Origin: Nitrospira sp.
GTDB lineage: Bacteria > Nitrospirota > Nitrospiria > Nitrospirales > Nitrospiraceae
NCBI GenBank assembly: GCA_024331095.1
Contig: JANDJE010000002.1
Location: 62,001-126,000 of the forward strand
DNA: 64,000 nt
Reading direction: 5' to 3'
Both the position numbers and the translations under genes were made by a program. Positions 35,215 to 44,027 of the stretch are shown piece after piece. Each line of letters opens with the position of its first letter. The stretch's first letter is position 1. The notes under the pieces were generated by a model that saw only the letters and a program-made list of their open reading frames with translations, searched no databases and had not been told where the DNA came from.

Positions 35215-37979
35215 CGTTTCTTGCGGGAGGGCGCTTTCGCCTTCACCACGGTCTTCGACGGTTTTCCACCGGACGGTTTCTCGCCAGCTTCGGCCAACGC
35301 GGCGTGGGCGGCGGCCAGCCTGGCGATCGCCACGCGATAGGGCGAGCAACTGACGTAATCCAATCCGAGTTGGTGACAAAACTCGACCGAGCTCGGATCG
35401 CCGCCGTGTTCCCCGCAAATGCCGAGTTTAATGCCCGGCCTCGTCTTGCGCCCGCCGCTGATGGCCCGCTGCATCAAGGCGCCGACCCCCTCTCGATCCA
35501 GGACGGCGAAGGGGTCGGAGTCCATGATGTTTATCGTCCGGTAATAATCGATGAACTTGGCCGCGTCGTCGCGCGAGAATCCGAACGTGGTCTGGGTCAA
35601 ATCATTGGTCCCGAAAGAGAAAAACTCGGCCTCCTCGGCGATCCGCTCCGCCGTCATCGCCGCCCGCGGCAGCTCGATCATCGTGCCGACCAGGTAGGAC
35701 AGTTTGACGTTGTACCGTTTCATCGTCTCTTGAGCGACCTCGCGGACCAAATCTTTCTGCGATTTCATCTCAGAAGCCATGCCGACCAGCGGAATCATGA
35801 TCTCCGGCACAATTTTTTTGCCTTCCTTCGCCAGTTCGCAGGCGGCCTCCATGATCGCCCGGGCCTGCATCCTGGTGATCTCGGGCATCGTGATGCCCAA
35901 TCGGCAACCGCGCAGCCCGAGCATCGGATTGAACTCGTGCAACTCTTCGACGCGCGCCAGCAGCCGCCGTTTTTCCTCGAGCGCGGCCCCGTCTTTTCCT
36001 GTCAATTCGAGTTGCGCGATCTCGACCATCAGGTCTTCCCGTTTGGGAAGAAACTCGTGCAACGGCGGATCGAGCAGGCGGATCGTGACCGGATACCCCT
36101 GCATCTCACGATACAATCCGATGAAATCCTGCCGTTGAAGAGGCAACAACTGATCCAGATACTTTTCCCGCTCTTCTTTGGTGCGGGCCAAAATCATCTT
36201 CTGCATGATCGGAATGCGGTCTTCGGCGAAAAACATGTGCTCCGTCCGGCAAAGCCCGATCCCCTCCGCCCCGAAGCCGCGAGCGATCCTCGCCTGCTCC
36301 GGAATGTCGGCGTTGGCCCGTACCCGAAGGCGGCGGTACTTATCGGCCCAGGACAAAATCGTCGCAAACCGCTGGTACTTCTCCGACTTGGCCTGGTCCA
36401 ACGTGCCTTGAATGACTTGGATGACCTCCGATTCGACCACGGGAATATCGCCCTCGTACACATTACCCGTGGAGCCGTTGATCGAAATATAGTCCCCTTC
36501 ACGAAAGACCTTTCCTCCGATCTTCACGCTCTGTCCGTCGACCTCAACGGCCTCGCAGCCCGCCACACAGACCCTTCCCATTTGCCTGGCGACGACGGCC
36601 GCATGGGACGTCATGCCTCCGCGAGCCGTCAGAAATCCGGCCGCCGCGTTCATTCCGTGAATATCGTCTGGACTGGTCTCCTGTCGGACCAACACCACAC
36701 GGTCGCCCCCCGTCTTCATCTCCACGGCTCGATCCGGAGTCAGCGCGATTCTGCCCGCCGCCGCTCCCGGTCCGGCCGGCAATCCTTTCCCCAAGGGATT
36801 GGCCTTGGCCTCTTCCTTTGAGTCGAAAATGGGATAGAGATACTGCGCCAGTTGATCCGGTCCGATTCGCTGCACCGCCTCCTGCTTGGAGATCAGTCCT
36901 TCTTTGACCATGTCCACGGCGATCTTGACGGCGGCGATGCCGGTCCGTTTGCCGACCCTGGTTTGCAACATGTAAAGCTTGCCCTCCTGGATCGTAAACT
37001 CCAGATCGAGCATGTCGCGGTAATGCTTCTCGAGCTTCTTGTAAGTCTGTTCGAGCTCTTTATAGGCCTCCGGCACCTTCTTGGCGAGTTCGGCGACCGG
37101 CAGGGGAGTTCTGATGCCGGCCACCACATCCTCTCCCTGCGCATTCATCAGACATTCGCCGAAAAAGACGCGATCGCCGGTGACCGGGCTGCGGGTGAAC
37201 GCCACTCCCGTTCCGCTTGTCTCTCCCATGTTGCCGAACACCATGGCCACCACGTTGACCGCCGTCCCCCAGGAATCCGGAATTCCGTATAAGCGGCGAT
37301 AGGTAATCGCCCTGGCTCCGAACCAGGATGAAAACACCGCGTTGATCGCCATGCGCAACTGATCCAGCGGATCATCGGGAAAGTCTTTCTTCGTCTCTTC
37401 CTTGACCAGCGCCTTGAAGCTCACCACCAGATCCCGAAGATGCCTGGCGTCGAGATGCGTTTCGTGTTCGACCCCCACCTCTTCCTTCTTGTGCTTCAAG
37501 ATGGCTTCAAAATGTTCGCGAGGCACGCCCATCACGATACTGCCGAACATCGACACGAATCGCCGGTAACTGTCCTGGGCGAATCGGTCGTTGCGGGTTC
37601 TGGCCGCCAATCCTTCGACCGTTTTGGTCGTCAACCCGACGTTCAACACGGTGTCCATCATGCCCGGCATGGAGGCGCGCGCGCCGGATCGCACCGAAAC
37701 GAGCAGCGGCCGCGCGGGATCGCCGAATCTCAATCCCATCGACCGTTCCACGCGCTTGAGGGCCTGCAACGTGGCGTCCCACATGCCCGGCGGATATTTC
37801 TTGCCGAGCTTGTAGTATTCAACACAAGCCTCCGTCGAAATCGTAAATCCCGGCGGCACCGAGATGCCCAAATTGGTCATCTCCGCCAGGCCCGCGCCCT
37901 TGCCGCCCAGCAACTCCTTCATGTTCGAAGTGCCTTCGGCCTTCCCATCGCCAAAATAGTAGACGTATTTCTTTGCCAC
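35211..37979 (-). CDS. ppdK: Pyruvate, phosphate dikinase
   Basis: PPDK interconverts pyruvate, ATP and Pi with PEP, AMP and PPi, and serves gluconeogenesis from acetyl-CoA-derived pyruvate in autotrophs. The 922-aa protein has the ATP-grasp N-terminus (GGKGAGLAEMTNLGISVPPGFTIS), the phospho-histidine GGMTSHAAVVAR in the swivelling domain, and the PEP-binding barrel ending LGICGEHGGDPSSVEFCH. GTG 37979 (MAKKYVYYFGDGKAEG) has AAAGGAG 8 nt upstream. The ATG at 38000 would put that ribosome-binding site inside the gene. It lies in an apparent run glyQ-glyS-ppdK-ribD-hydrolase. Confidence 0.96.
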   Translation of the reverse strand: MAKKYVYYFGDGKAEGTSNMKELLGGKGAGLAEMTNLGISVPPGFTISTEACVEYYKLGKKYPPGMWDATLQALKRVERSMGLRFGDPARPLLVSVRSGARASMPGMMDTVLNVGLTTKTVEGLAARTRNDRFAQDSYRRFVSMFGSIVMGVPREHFEAILKHKKEEVGVEHETHLDARHLRDLVVSFKALVKEETKKDFPDDPLDQLRMAINAVFSSWFGARAITYRRLYGIPDSWGTAVNVVAMVFGNMGETSGTGVAFTRSPVTGDRVFFGECLMNAQGEDVVAGIRTPLPVAELAKKVPEAYKELEQTYKKLEKHYRDMLDLEFTIQEGKLYMLQTRVGKRTGIAAVKIAVDMVKEGLISKQEAVQRIGPDQLAQYLYPIFDSKEEAKANPLGKGLPAGPGAAAGRIALTPDRAVEMKTGGDRVVLVRQETSPDDIHGMNAAAGFLTARGGMTSHAAVVARQMGRVCVAGCEAVEVDGQSVKIGGKVFREGDYISINGSTGNVYEGDIPVVESEVIQVIQGTLDQAKSEKYQRFATILSWADKYRRLRVRANADIPEQARIARGFGAEGIGLCRTEHMFFAEDRIPIMQKMILARTKEEREKYLDQLLPLQRQDFIGLYREMQGYPVTIRLLDPPLHEFLPKREDLMVEIAQLELTGKDGAALEEKRRLLARVEELHEFNPMLGLRGCRLGITMPEITRMQARAIMEAACELAKEGKKIVPEIMIPLVGMASEMKSQKDLVREVAQETMKRYNVKLSYLVGTMIELPRAAMTAERIAEEAEFFSFGTNDLTQTTFGFSRDDAAKFIDYYRTINIMDSDPFAVLDREGVGALMQRAISGGRKTRPGIKLGICGEHGGDPSSVEFCHQLGLDYVSCSPYRVAIARLAAAHAALAEAGEKPSGGKPSKTVVKAKAPSRKKR

Positions 37980-38091
37980 GTGCGTGTCTCCTTTAGACAT
38001 TCATCCAAGGCCTGAACGATGCGGCTCGCAATTCCTGCTCGCAACGAGGACGCCCGGTTGTTTCAAACGGCACCGGTGTCTCCATCCCCGA

Positions 38092-40281
38092 TTAGCCCCC
38101 TTGCACCACGATCTGCGAAAAATCGGCGAACGATGCGAACAACTCGTCAACGTCCTTCAGCAAGGACAGCCGGTTTCGACGAACCGCCCGGTCCTCGGCG
38201 TTGACCATAACGGCCGAAAAAAACCCGTCGATGGAAGGTTTAAGATCAATGAGCGCGTCCAATGTCCGATCATAGCGGCCGGCGGTGATCGACTCCTCGA
38301 TGAGCGTTCGCGCTTCCCTCACCGCCCGGTGAAGATCGGATTCGGCTGCATGCTGAAACAGGACCGGATCTACCGCTTCTCTGGTCCATTCTTCTTTTTC
38401 GACGAGCCGATGCGCCCGCTTGAACCCGATAAGCAGCGCGTCGAATTCCGGCTTTCTGGTCACCGCTTCCAACGCCATCATCTTACGGACGAGATCGACA
38501 AGATCCAGCGGCCGATCACCAAGGGATTTCAACACCGCTTCAATGACGTCGTCCCTCAACAGCTGCACGACCCGGCAATAATGTCGCACGCGCTCCAGGA
38601 TGAACTCGATGATTTGGCCCATCCCCTGAGATGCTGAATCCGGCAATCCCTTGAAGCCGTCATCGGAAACGAGCTGCCGTGCCTTCTCGACGAATGTCCT
38701 CAAATCCGCCCGGAAATCGGTTTCGAGCATGATCCGAACCACCGCCGTGGCCTGTCGCCGAAGCGCAAAGGGATCTTCCGATCCCGTCGGCACGATACCG
38801 ACGTGGAAAAACGCGGCGATGGAATCCAGGCGATCGGCCAGCGCAAGGACCCGCCCGGCGAGCGTGCGCGGCGCCTCGCCCTCGATTCCTTTGGGCAGGT
38901 ACTGTTCACGAACGGCCGTTGCCACCTCGGGCGGCTCCCCATCATACAGGGCGTACACGCCCCCCATAATGCCTTGCAGTTCCGGGAACTCGCCGACGAT
39001 GCCGGTCACCAAGTCGGCCTTGGCCAGAGCCGCCGCCCGCTCGCAGATCGACGGCAGATCACCCTGACCGGAAGACAGATGCACGGCGATGAAGCCGGCC
39101 AGGTGTTTCACCCGCCCTTGCTTCTGCGCCATTGTGCCGAGTTTTTGATGAAACGTGACGCCGGACAGTTTCGGGACCCGTTCGCTCAGACGCGTCTTCC
39201 GATCCTCGTCGAAAAAGAACTTGGCGTCGGCCAATCGCGCTTCCAAGACCCGCTCATTGCCCGTTCGAATCAACGACATGTCCGCCACGCGGGTGTTCGC
39301 CACGGCGATAAAATGAGACGCCAGTTTCCCGGTTTCTTTGTGCCGCAAGGAAAAGAACCCTTGGTGCTCCTTCATGGAGGTCATCAGGATTTCTTCCGGC
39401 ACGTCCAAATAGGTTTCCTTGAACGATCCGATCAACGCAGTCGGCAACTCCGTCGAATACACCGCCTGATCGAGCAAGGCTTCGTCTTCGTGCAACTGAA
39501 ATCCGGTCTTGTGACAGATGTCGGCAATTTGTTCTTCGATCAATTTTCGCCGCCGTTGCGGATCGACGATGACGCCCTGACGTTCCAACAGAGCCGAGTA
39601 GGAGTCGGCGTCTTTGACGCGAATCCATTTTCCTCCGCCCACCACCCGATGTCCCGTGGTCTGATTCGATGCCGTCACGCCCGCCACGTCGAAGGGAAGC
39701 ACGGTCCCTCCATAGATCGCCAGAAGCCAGCGGATCGGACGGGCAAAGCGCACGCCGGTCTCATTCCATTTCATCGCTTTGGGAAACGCGAGCCCCGCCA
39801 CGAGATGGGGAAGAACCTCCATCAACACCGATGAAGCGGGGCGGCCCGCTTCATGTTTCACCGCAAACAGGTATTCGCCCTTGGGAGTCCGCCGCACCTC
39901 AAGATTCTGAACCGGCACACCATGCGTCGAAGCAAACCCGATCGCCGCCTTGGTCGGCCGGCCGGCTTGGTCGAACGCCGCGGCTTTGGGAGGTCCCATC
40001 GTCTCCTTCGTCACGGACGACTGCTTGGCGGCCAGCCCCTCGACCACCATCGTCAGCCGCCGCGGCGTCCCCATCGTTCGAATGGCCCGAAAGCCCAGGC
40101 GCTGATCTTTCAGCAACCGCTCCGACGATTCCTTCATCGTCGCCAAGGCCGGCGCAACGAACTGGTACGGCAACTCCTCCACGCCGACCTCGAGCAGCAG
40201 GTCTTGGGCCACTGGCGCGGGGGGTGCCTTTGAGCTTTTGGGCTCGATGCTCCGACGTGCGGCTTTCTTTGGCTTGTCCAT
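38092..40281 (-). CDS. glyS: Glycyl-tRNA synthetase beta subunit
   Basis: The beta subunit of the tetrameric bacterial glycyl-tRNA synthetase binds tRNA-Gly. The 729-aa protein has the conserved LLLEVGVEELP near the N-terminus, GHRVVGG, the HD-like central region with LFFDEDRK-type segment, and the C-terminal anticodon-binding helices. The start at ATG 40281, 5 bp after glyQ, gives a normal length. The open frame reaching 40572 is inside glyQ. A basic ~25-residue tail precedes the family start. Confidence 0.94.
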   Translation of the reverse strand: MDKPKKAARRSIEPKSSKAPPAPVAQDLLLEVGVEELPYQFVAPALATMKESSERLLKDQRLGFRAIRTMGTPRRLTMVVEGLAAKQSSVTKETMGPPKAAAFDQAGRPTKAAIGFASTHGVPVQNLEVRRTPKGEYLFAVKHEAGRPASSVLMEVLPHLVAGLAFPKAMKWNETGVRFARPIRWLLAIYGGTVLPFDVAGVTASNQTTGHRVVGGGKWIRVKDADSYSALLERQGVIVDPQRRRKLIEEQIADICHKTGFQLHEDEALLDQAVYSTELPTALIGSFKETYLDVPEEILMTSMKEHQGFFSLRHKETGKLASHFIAVANTRVADMSLIRTGNERVLEARLADAKFFFDEDRKTRLSERVPKLSGVTFHQKLGTMAQKQGRVKHLAGFIAVHLSSGQGDLPSICERAAALAKADLVTGIVGEFPELQGIMGGVYALYDGEPPEVATAVREQYLPKGIEGEAPRTLAGRVLALADRLDSIAAFFHVGIVPTGSEDPFALRRQATAVVRIMLETDFRADLRTFVEKARQLVSDDGFKGLPDSASQGMGQIIEFILERVRHYCRVVQLLRDDVIEAVLKSLGDRPLDLVDLVRKMMALEAVTRKPEFDALLIGFKRAHRLVEKEEWTREAVDPVLFQHAAESDLHRAVREARTLIEESITAGRYDRTLDALIDLKPSIDGFFSAVMVNAEDRAVRRNRLSLLKDVDELFASFADFSQIVVQGG

Positions 40282-40286
40282 GAGCG

Positions 40287-41228
40287 TTAGGTTCGACCGG
40301 CCGTCACCCTCGGCCGAGGCGCGGTCGCTTTCGGACCGCCGTGCCGTTCCTCGTGACGCAGTAGCGGATGTCCCATAGCGGCCCGCTCTTCGATATAGCG
40401 TTCGGCGCACTGTTTGGCCAGCGCCCGCACGCGGGCGATATACGCGGTCCGCTCGGCGACGCTGATGGCGCCGCGCGCATCCAACAGATTGAACACGTGC
40501 GACGATTTGATGCAGTAGTCGTACGCCGGCAGCGTCAACCGTTTGTCGGTCTTGGCGAGCAACCGCCTGCATTCGGCTTCATATGAGTGAAACAAGTGGG
40601 TCAGCATCGACACGTCGCCTTCTTCGAAGTTGTAGCGAGACCCCTGCACTTCGGTTTCATGGTGGAGGTCGCGATACGTAATCGAGTCCGTCCATGCGAG
40701 ATCGAAGACGTTGTCGATCTGCTGCAGATACATCGCGATACGCTCGGTCCCATACGTAATTTCGCCGGTAATGGGACCGAGTTCGATGCCGCCGATTTCC
40801 TGAAAGTAGGTAAACTGCGTAATTTCCATTCCGTCCAGACGCACTTCCCATCCCAATCCCCAAGCGCCCAAGGTCGGCGATTCCCAATCATCCTGCATGA
40901 AGCGGATGTCGTGCCGCTTGGGGTCGATCCCCAATCGGGCCAGGCTTTCCAGATACAGATCTTGAATGTTATCCGGCGCAGGCTTCAACACGACTTGATA
41001 CTGATAGTAGTGCTGCAGGCGGTTCGGATTGTCGCCGTACCGCCCATCCGTCGGACGGCGACAGGGTTGAACATAAGCGGATCGCCACGGCTCTGGCCCC
41101 AATGCCCGGAGGAACGTCGCGGGATGAAAGGTGCCGGCTCCCATCTCCATGTCGTACGGCTGGTGAATCACACAGCCTTGATCGGCCCAAAATTCATGCA
41201 AGACCAGGATCAAATCTTGAAAATTCAC
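40287..41228 (-). CDS. glyQ: Glycyl-tRNA synthetase alpha subunit
   Basis: The alpha subunit carries the class II catalytic site that charges tRNA-Gly. The 313-aa protein begins [19 protein letters not shown] and contains [39 protein letters not shown] and FTYFQEIGG, all diagnostic. It is the first gene of the run glyQ-glyS. A promoter with perfect -35 lies about 60 bp upstream. Confidence 0.97.
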   Translation of the reverse strand: MNFQDLILVLHEFWADQGCVIHQPYDMEMGAGTFHPATFLRALGPEPWRSAYVQPCRRPTDGRYGDNPNRLQHYYQYQVVLKPAPDNIQDLYLESLARLGIDPKRHDIRFMQDDWESPTLGAWGLGWEVRLDGMEITQFTYFQEIGGIELGPITGEITYGTERIAMYLQQIDNVFDLAWTDSITYRDLHHETEVQGSRYNFEEGDVSMLTHLFHSYEAECRRLLAKTDKRLTLPAYDYCIKSSHVFNLLDARGAISVAERTAYIARVRALAKQCAERYIEERAAMGHPLLRHEERHGGPKATAPRPRVTAGRT

Positions 41229-41289
41229 GGCAGGCTCGGCATAGAGGGGATCTTCGATTCGGATTTTCAGACGCTAAAAACAAGGGCGC

Positions 41290-41318
41290 AAGCTAGCAAG
41301 AATGTCGTTTGCTGTCAA
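41290..41318 (-). promoter_or_regulatory. Promoter for glyQS
   Basis: Minus-strand TTGACA (41318-41313), a 17-bp spacer and TAGCTT (41295-41290), with TGC preceding the -10. This is an extended -10 promoter with a perfect -35. The predicted leader to glyQ is about 55 nt, too short for a T-box. Confidence 0.65.
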
Positions 41319-41741
41319 GCAACATTCCCTCTACGATCAACGGCTTGCCGCAGAATTGTCATCACTGTTTCTCCCGCCTAACAAGGTCCAGACTTTCATC
41401 GTCTGGGGAAAATCTTCTCCACAACCACAACCCCCATCATTGTTTGGCTCTGCTCATTTGGTGGCCTGTCTCTAGCAGCGCGTTCCAACCGGGATTGGCC
41501 GGGATTAGCCACGATGCTATCAGATCCTCTCTCTCAACTCATACAGCTAGCTCCCCGCTTTTTTACAGCCAGCGTCTTCAAGATTAGGTAGTTCGCAGAA
41601 GTCTTACCCATAAAGAGCTTGGTACTCTGAAGCATGAAAAGGGAGTTGATTATCAGGAGAAATTTGGCTTATTGTTACATTTGTTGACAAACTCACTTAA
41701 CTATCAACGCAATCCTCTTATACACCCTCTCCACACTCTTC
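41319..41741. other. Intergenic region between glyQ and the Rrf2 gene
   Basis: About 420 bp with no supportable gene; short open frames here lack ribosome-binding sites. A TTGACA lies at 41684-41689 but has no -10 at the right distance. GTTGAT (41645-41650) and ATCAAC (41703-41708) form spaced inverted arms that might be part of an Rrf2 operator. Nothing firmer is visible. Confidence 0.4.
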
Positions 41742-42179
41742 ATGAAAATCAGCAAAAAAAGTGAGTACGGCCTTCGTGCCCTACTCGAACTCACCCTCGC
41801 CTACGAAGCATCCTCATTTGTCCAACGCCACGACATTGCCGCTCGTCAACACATTCCAATCGAATTTCTGGAACAGATCCTCCTGGCCCTGAAACGAGCC
41901 GGCCTCCTTGCAAGCCGCAGAGGAATGAACGGAGGCTACCGCCTCATCAAACAACCGAGCGCCATCTCTCTGGGACAGGTCATCCGTATTCTGGACGGTC
42001 CGTTGGCGCCGATCGGCTGTGTCAGCAAAACGGCGTATCAGAAATGCGACGATTGCCCTTACGCCGGGTGCCCTTCCTGTCCCGTCCAACAGGCGATGGG
42101 CGCGGTGCGCGACGCCATTGCGGGAATTCTGGATAACTATTCTCTCGCCGACTTCGCCGCCGGCGCCCGAACACCCTGA
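41742..42179 (+). CDS. Rrf2-family transcriptional regulator with C-terminal cysteine cluster
   Basis: The 145-aa protein starts MKISKKSEYGLRALLEL and has the winged helix-turn-helix of Rrf2 proteins (IAARQHIPIEFLEQILLALKRAGLL, then SRRGMNGGYRL). C-terminally it has five cysteines at 93, 102, 105, 110 and 113, more than the three of IscR or NsrR, so an iron-sulfur cluster is likely. The gene downstream, 2 bp away, is a TauE-type exporter, so it may control sulfur-compound or thiol export. The signal sensed is unknown. Confidence 0.88.
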   Translation: MKISKKSEYGLRALLELTLAYEASSFVQRHDIAARQHIPIEFLEQILLALKRAGLLASRRGMNGGYRLIKQPSAISLGQVIRILDGPLAPIGCVSKTAYQKCDDCPYAGCPSCPVQQAMGAVRDAIAGILDNYSLADFAAGARTP

Positions 42180-42181
42180 TC

Positions 42182-43021
42182 ATGGACCATCTTGTTCTGG
42201 CAACGATCACCTTCATCGCGGCGACCGTCAACGGCGCCATCGGCTACGGGTTTTCTTCCATTACCGTCCCGGTCGCCCTACTGTATTACTCCAACCGTGT
42301 CTTGAATCCTGCTCTCGTCGTGATCGAGCTGGTGATCAACGGATACGTCTTATTCATCAATCGTTCCAGTGTTCCACACGTCTGGAAACGGGTGGCCCCG
42401 ATTCTCGTCGGACTGGCGATCGGCGTCTCAATCGGCAGCTATCTTCTGTCGCTCGTTCATCCGGCATGGGTCAAGTTCGTCACTTATTTCTTTCTCTTGC
42501 CGCTGATTCTTCTCCAGGCCGCGGGCATTCGAAAACCCATCAAGGCGGAACGTGCCATCGCCGTTCCTTTCGGCACCGGCATCGGTCTCTTGTATTCCGT
42601 TACGACGATTTCAGGACCGCCGTTGGCGCTCTTGTTTAATAATCAAGGCTACGCGAAACAGGACTTCCGAGCGGCGCTTGGAGTGATTCGCGCCGCCGAG
42701 TCTTCTCTCACCGCTGTCGCCTACAGCGTGATCGGTTTCTACAGCACGGACAGTTTGGAGCTGTTTCCTTACATCATCCCCAGCGTGCTTGTCGGCATTC
42801 CTTTGGGCACCTATCTTATTCGATGGATGGATCCTGAAACGTTCCGTCGAATCTCCATGGCGTTTGATGCGTTGGTGGTGGGATTCGGTCTCACGCGAGT
42901 GTTGGGAGAACTCCACCTTGCCTCTCCCTCGACGACCTACAGCATCCTCGGCATTGTCATTTCCCTAAATGGCTACTTGCTTTTTCGATACTTTACTCGA
43001 AGGGAACACCGCCCCCCCTGA
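42182..43021 (+). CDS. TauE/SafE-family membrane exporter
   Basis: The 279-aa protein has about eight hydrophobic helices in two halves. It has the family's N-terminal glycine-rich segment AATVNGAIGYGFSSITVPVA and the repeated second-half motif VTTISGPPLALLFNNQG. Members export sulfite, sulfoacetate or other small organic anions. It is translationally linked to the preceding Rrf2 gene (2-bp gap), which suggests induction by the Rrf2 signal. Confidence 0.87.
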   Translation: MDHLVLATITFIAATVNGAIGYGFSSITVPVALLYYSNRVLNPALVVIELVINGYVLFINRSSVPHVWKRVAPILVGLAIGVSIGSYLLSLVHPAWVKFVTYFFLLPLILLQAAGIRKPIKAERAIAVPFGTGIGLLYSVTTISGPPLALLFNNQGYAKQDFRAALGVIRAAESSLTAVAYSVIGFYSTDSLELFPYIIPSVLVGIPLGTYLIRWMDPETFRRISMAFDALVVGFGLTRVLGELHLASPSTTYSILGIVISLNGYLLFRYFTRREHRPP

Positions 43022-43367
43022 CCGCATCCAACCCTCATATTCCTGCATGTTCCACTCTGAACACCAGGCAGAGCACCAACCACTCCCATTGCGAAGTCAC
43101 AGAATCCAATCGAAATCAATCGATCTCTCCGATTTCGGCAGAGAGCCGCTTGGTAAATGCTGAAGGCTGCCGCCTTCACGCTCTTTCTTTATAAAAATCA
43201 AAAACGTCCATGTTTTTCAATGCCTTACACGTCGTTCTTGCGGCACCTCGATTGCACTTTCCCGCTCAGACCGGGGGCGCCTCTCGCAGCGCATCCCAGA
43301 TTTCGCAGCCCCGGTCTTAAGTGTGTAGAGCACTTAGCTACACAATTTTGTGAGGGAGGAATGCACC
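43022..43367 (+). promoter_or_regulatory. Intergenic region with candidate terminator and structured leader
   Basis: About 345 bp without a gene. A 7-bp hairpin TGAAGGC (43161-43167) / GCCTTCA (43172-43178) followed by CGCTCTTTCTTT could end the Rrf2-TauE transcript, weakly. Further on, 9-bp arms AGACCGGGG (43268-43276) and CCCCGGTCT (43309-43317) span 32 nt. Next, 7-bp arms TGTGTAG (43322-43328) and CTACACA (43338-43344) lie immediately before the Shine-Dalgarno GAGGGAGGA of the next gene. They may form leader structures or operators. No clear promoter was found. Confidence 0.45.
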
Positions 43368-43775
43368 ATGGCCAGCAAAAGATCCATGAGCAGTAACGGG
43401 ATAGGAAAGAAGTTAATGAAACCATTTCGCTCGACGGTCATAGGGGTTGTGGGGATGGTCGGTCTTTTCTTTGCAGGCTGTGGAACAGGTAATGAGCAAG
43501 GGCTCATGACCTCCACTATTTCTTCTGCAACGGGGGCGACAGTCACATTGGCCTGGGATCCAGTGGCTGATCCAACCGTTGTCGGTTATTACATTCACTA
43601 TGGGAGACAATCTCCAAACCAACCAGGTTCCTGCGCATACGAAGAATCTCTCTTTGTTTCCTCACCTCAAGGAACCGTGACCGATCTGGATTCCAATTCG
43701 ACATATTATTTCGCCGTCAGCGCCTATAACGGCCTTCAAAGCGCCTGTTCGAACGAAGTGCAGACCGCTACATAA
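43368..43775 (+). CDS. Lipoprotein with fibronectin type III domain
   Basis: The 135-aa protein has a basic N-terminus, a hydrophobic stretch (VIGVVGMVGLFFAG) and lipobox FAGC at Cys38 or near it. A single FN3-like beta sandwich follows: VTLAWDPVADPTVVGYYIHYG, then the C-terminal strand pair TYYFAVSAYNGLQSACSNEVQ. A cysteine pair may link strands. FN3 modules of this style are common in secreted proteins of PEP-CTERM-bearing bacteria. ATG 43368 is 7 nt after GAGGGAGGA. The longer frame from GTG 43350 overlaps that site. Surface adhesion is a guess. Confidence 0.8.
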   Translation: MASKRSMSSNGIGKKLMKPFRSTVIGVVGMVGLFFAGCGTGNEQGLMTSTISSATGATVTLAWDPVADPTVVGYYIHYGRQSPNQPGSCAYEESLFVSSPQGTVTDLDSNSTYYFAVSAYNGLQSACSNEVQTAT

Positions 43776-43903
43776 ATGAACGGCTCAAAACGAGCGTGCC
43801 CGGAATTTATGACTTTGTGTGATTAACCATGGACCGCAATCAGTTTTTGAAGAAGAACCTAATTGCTTGGCCGCTCGACGCTCGTGATGTTCTTCATCAA
43901 TAA

Positions 43904-43932
43904 TTGACTCATCTCCCATGATTTGCTAGCCT
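43904..43932 (+). promoter_or_regulatory. Promoter for the transketolase gene
   Basis: TTGACT (43904-43909), a 17-bp spacer and TAGCCT (43927-43932), with TGC before the -10. The transketolase ATG lies about 90 bp downstream of the expected start site. The -10 is weak by the E. coli consensus but belongs to the recurring TGnTAGCnT form. Confidence 0.5.
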
Positions 43933-44027
43933 CAACGCCATCGTGCTGCTGCCGACGCGTCACGCTGACGGGTTGGAGCAGCACGGCGCGTCTTTCCTCG
44001 TTTCGACTCGTTCTGAAAGGAGTTCCC

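Noticed and set aside
35215-35418. 68-codon extension of ribD.
   Set aside because: It overlaps the end of ppdK. GTG 35214 overlaps the ppdK stop and gives the normal length.
40282-40572. 97-codon extension of glyS.
   Set aside because: It lies inside glyQ in another frame, and the family N-terminus begins just after 40281.
43160-43350. Cyclic-di-GMP or other riboswitch before the FN3 lipoprotein gene.
   Set aside because: The hairpins do not show the conserved GEMM core, and no known aptamer pattern could be matched.
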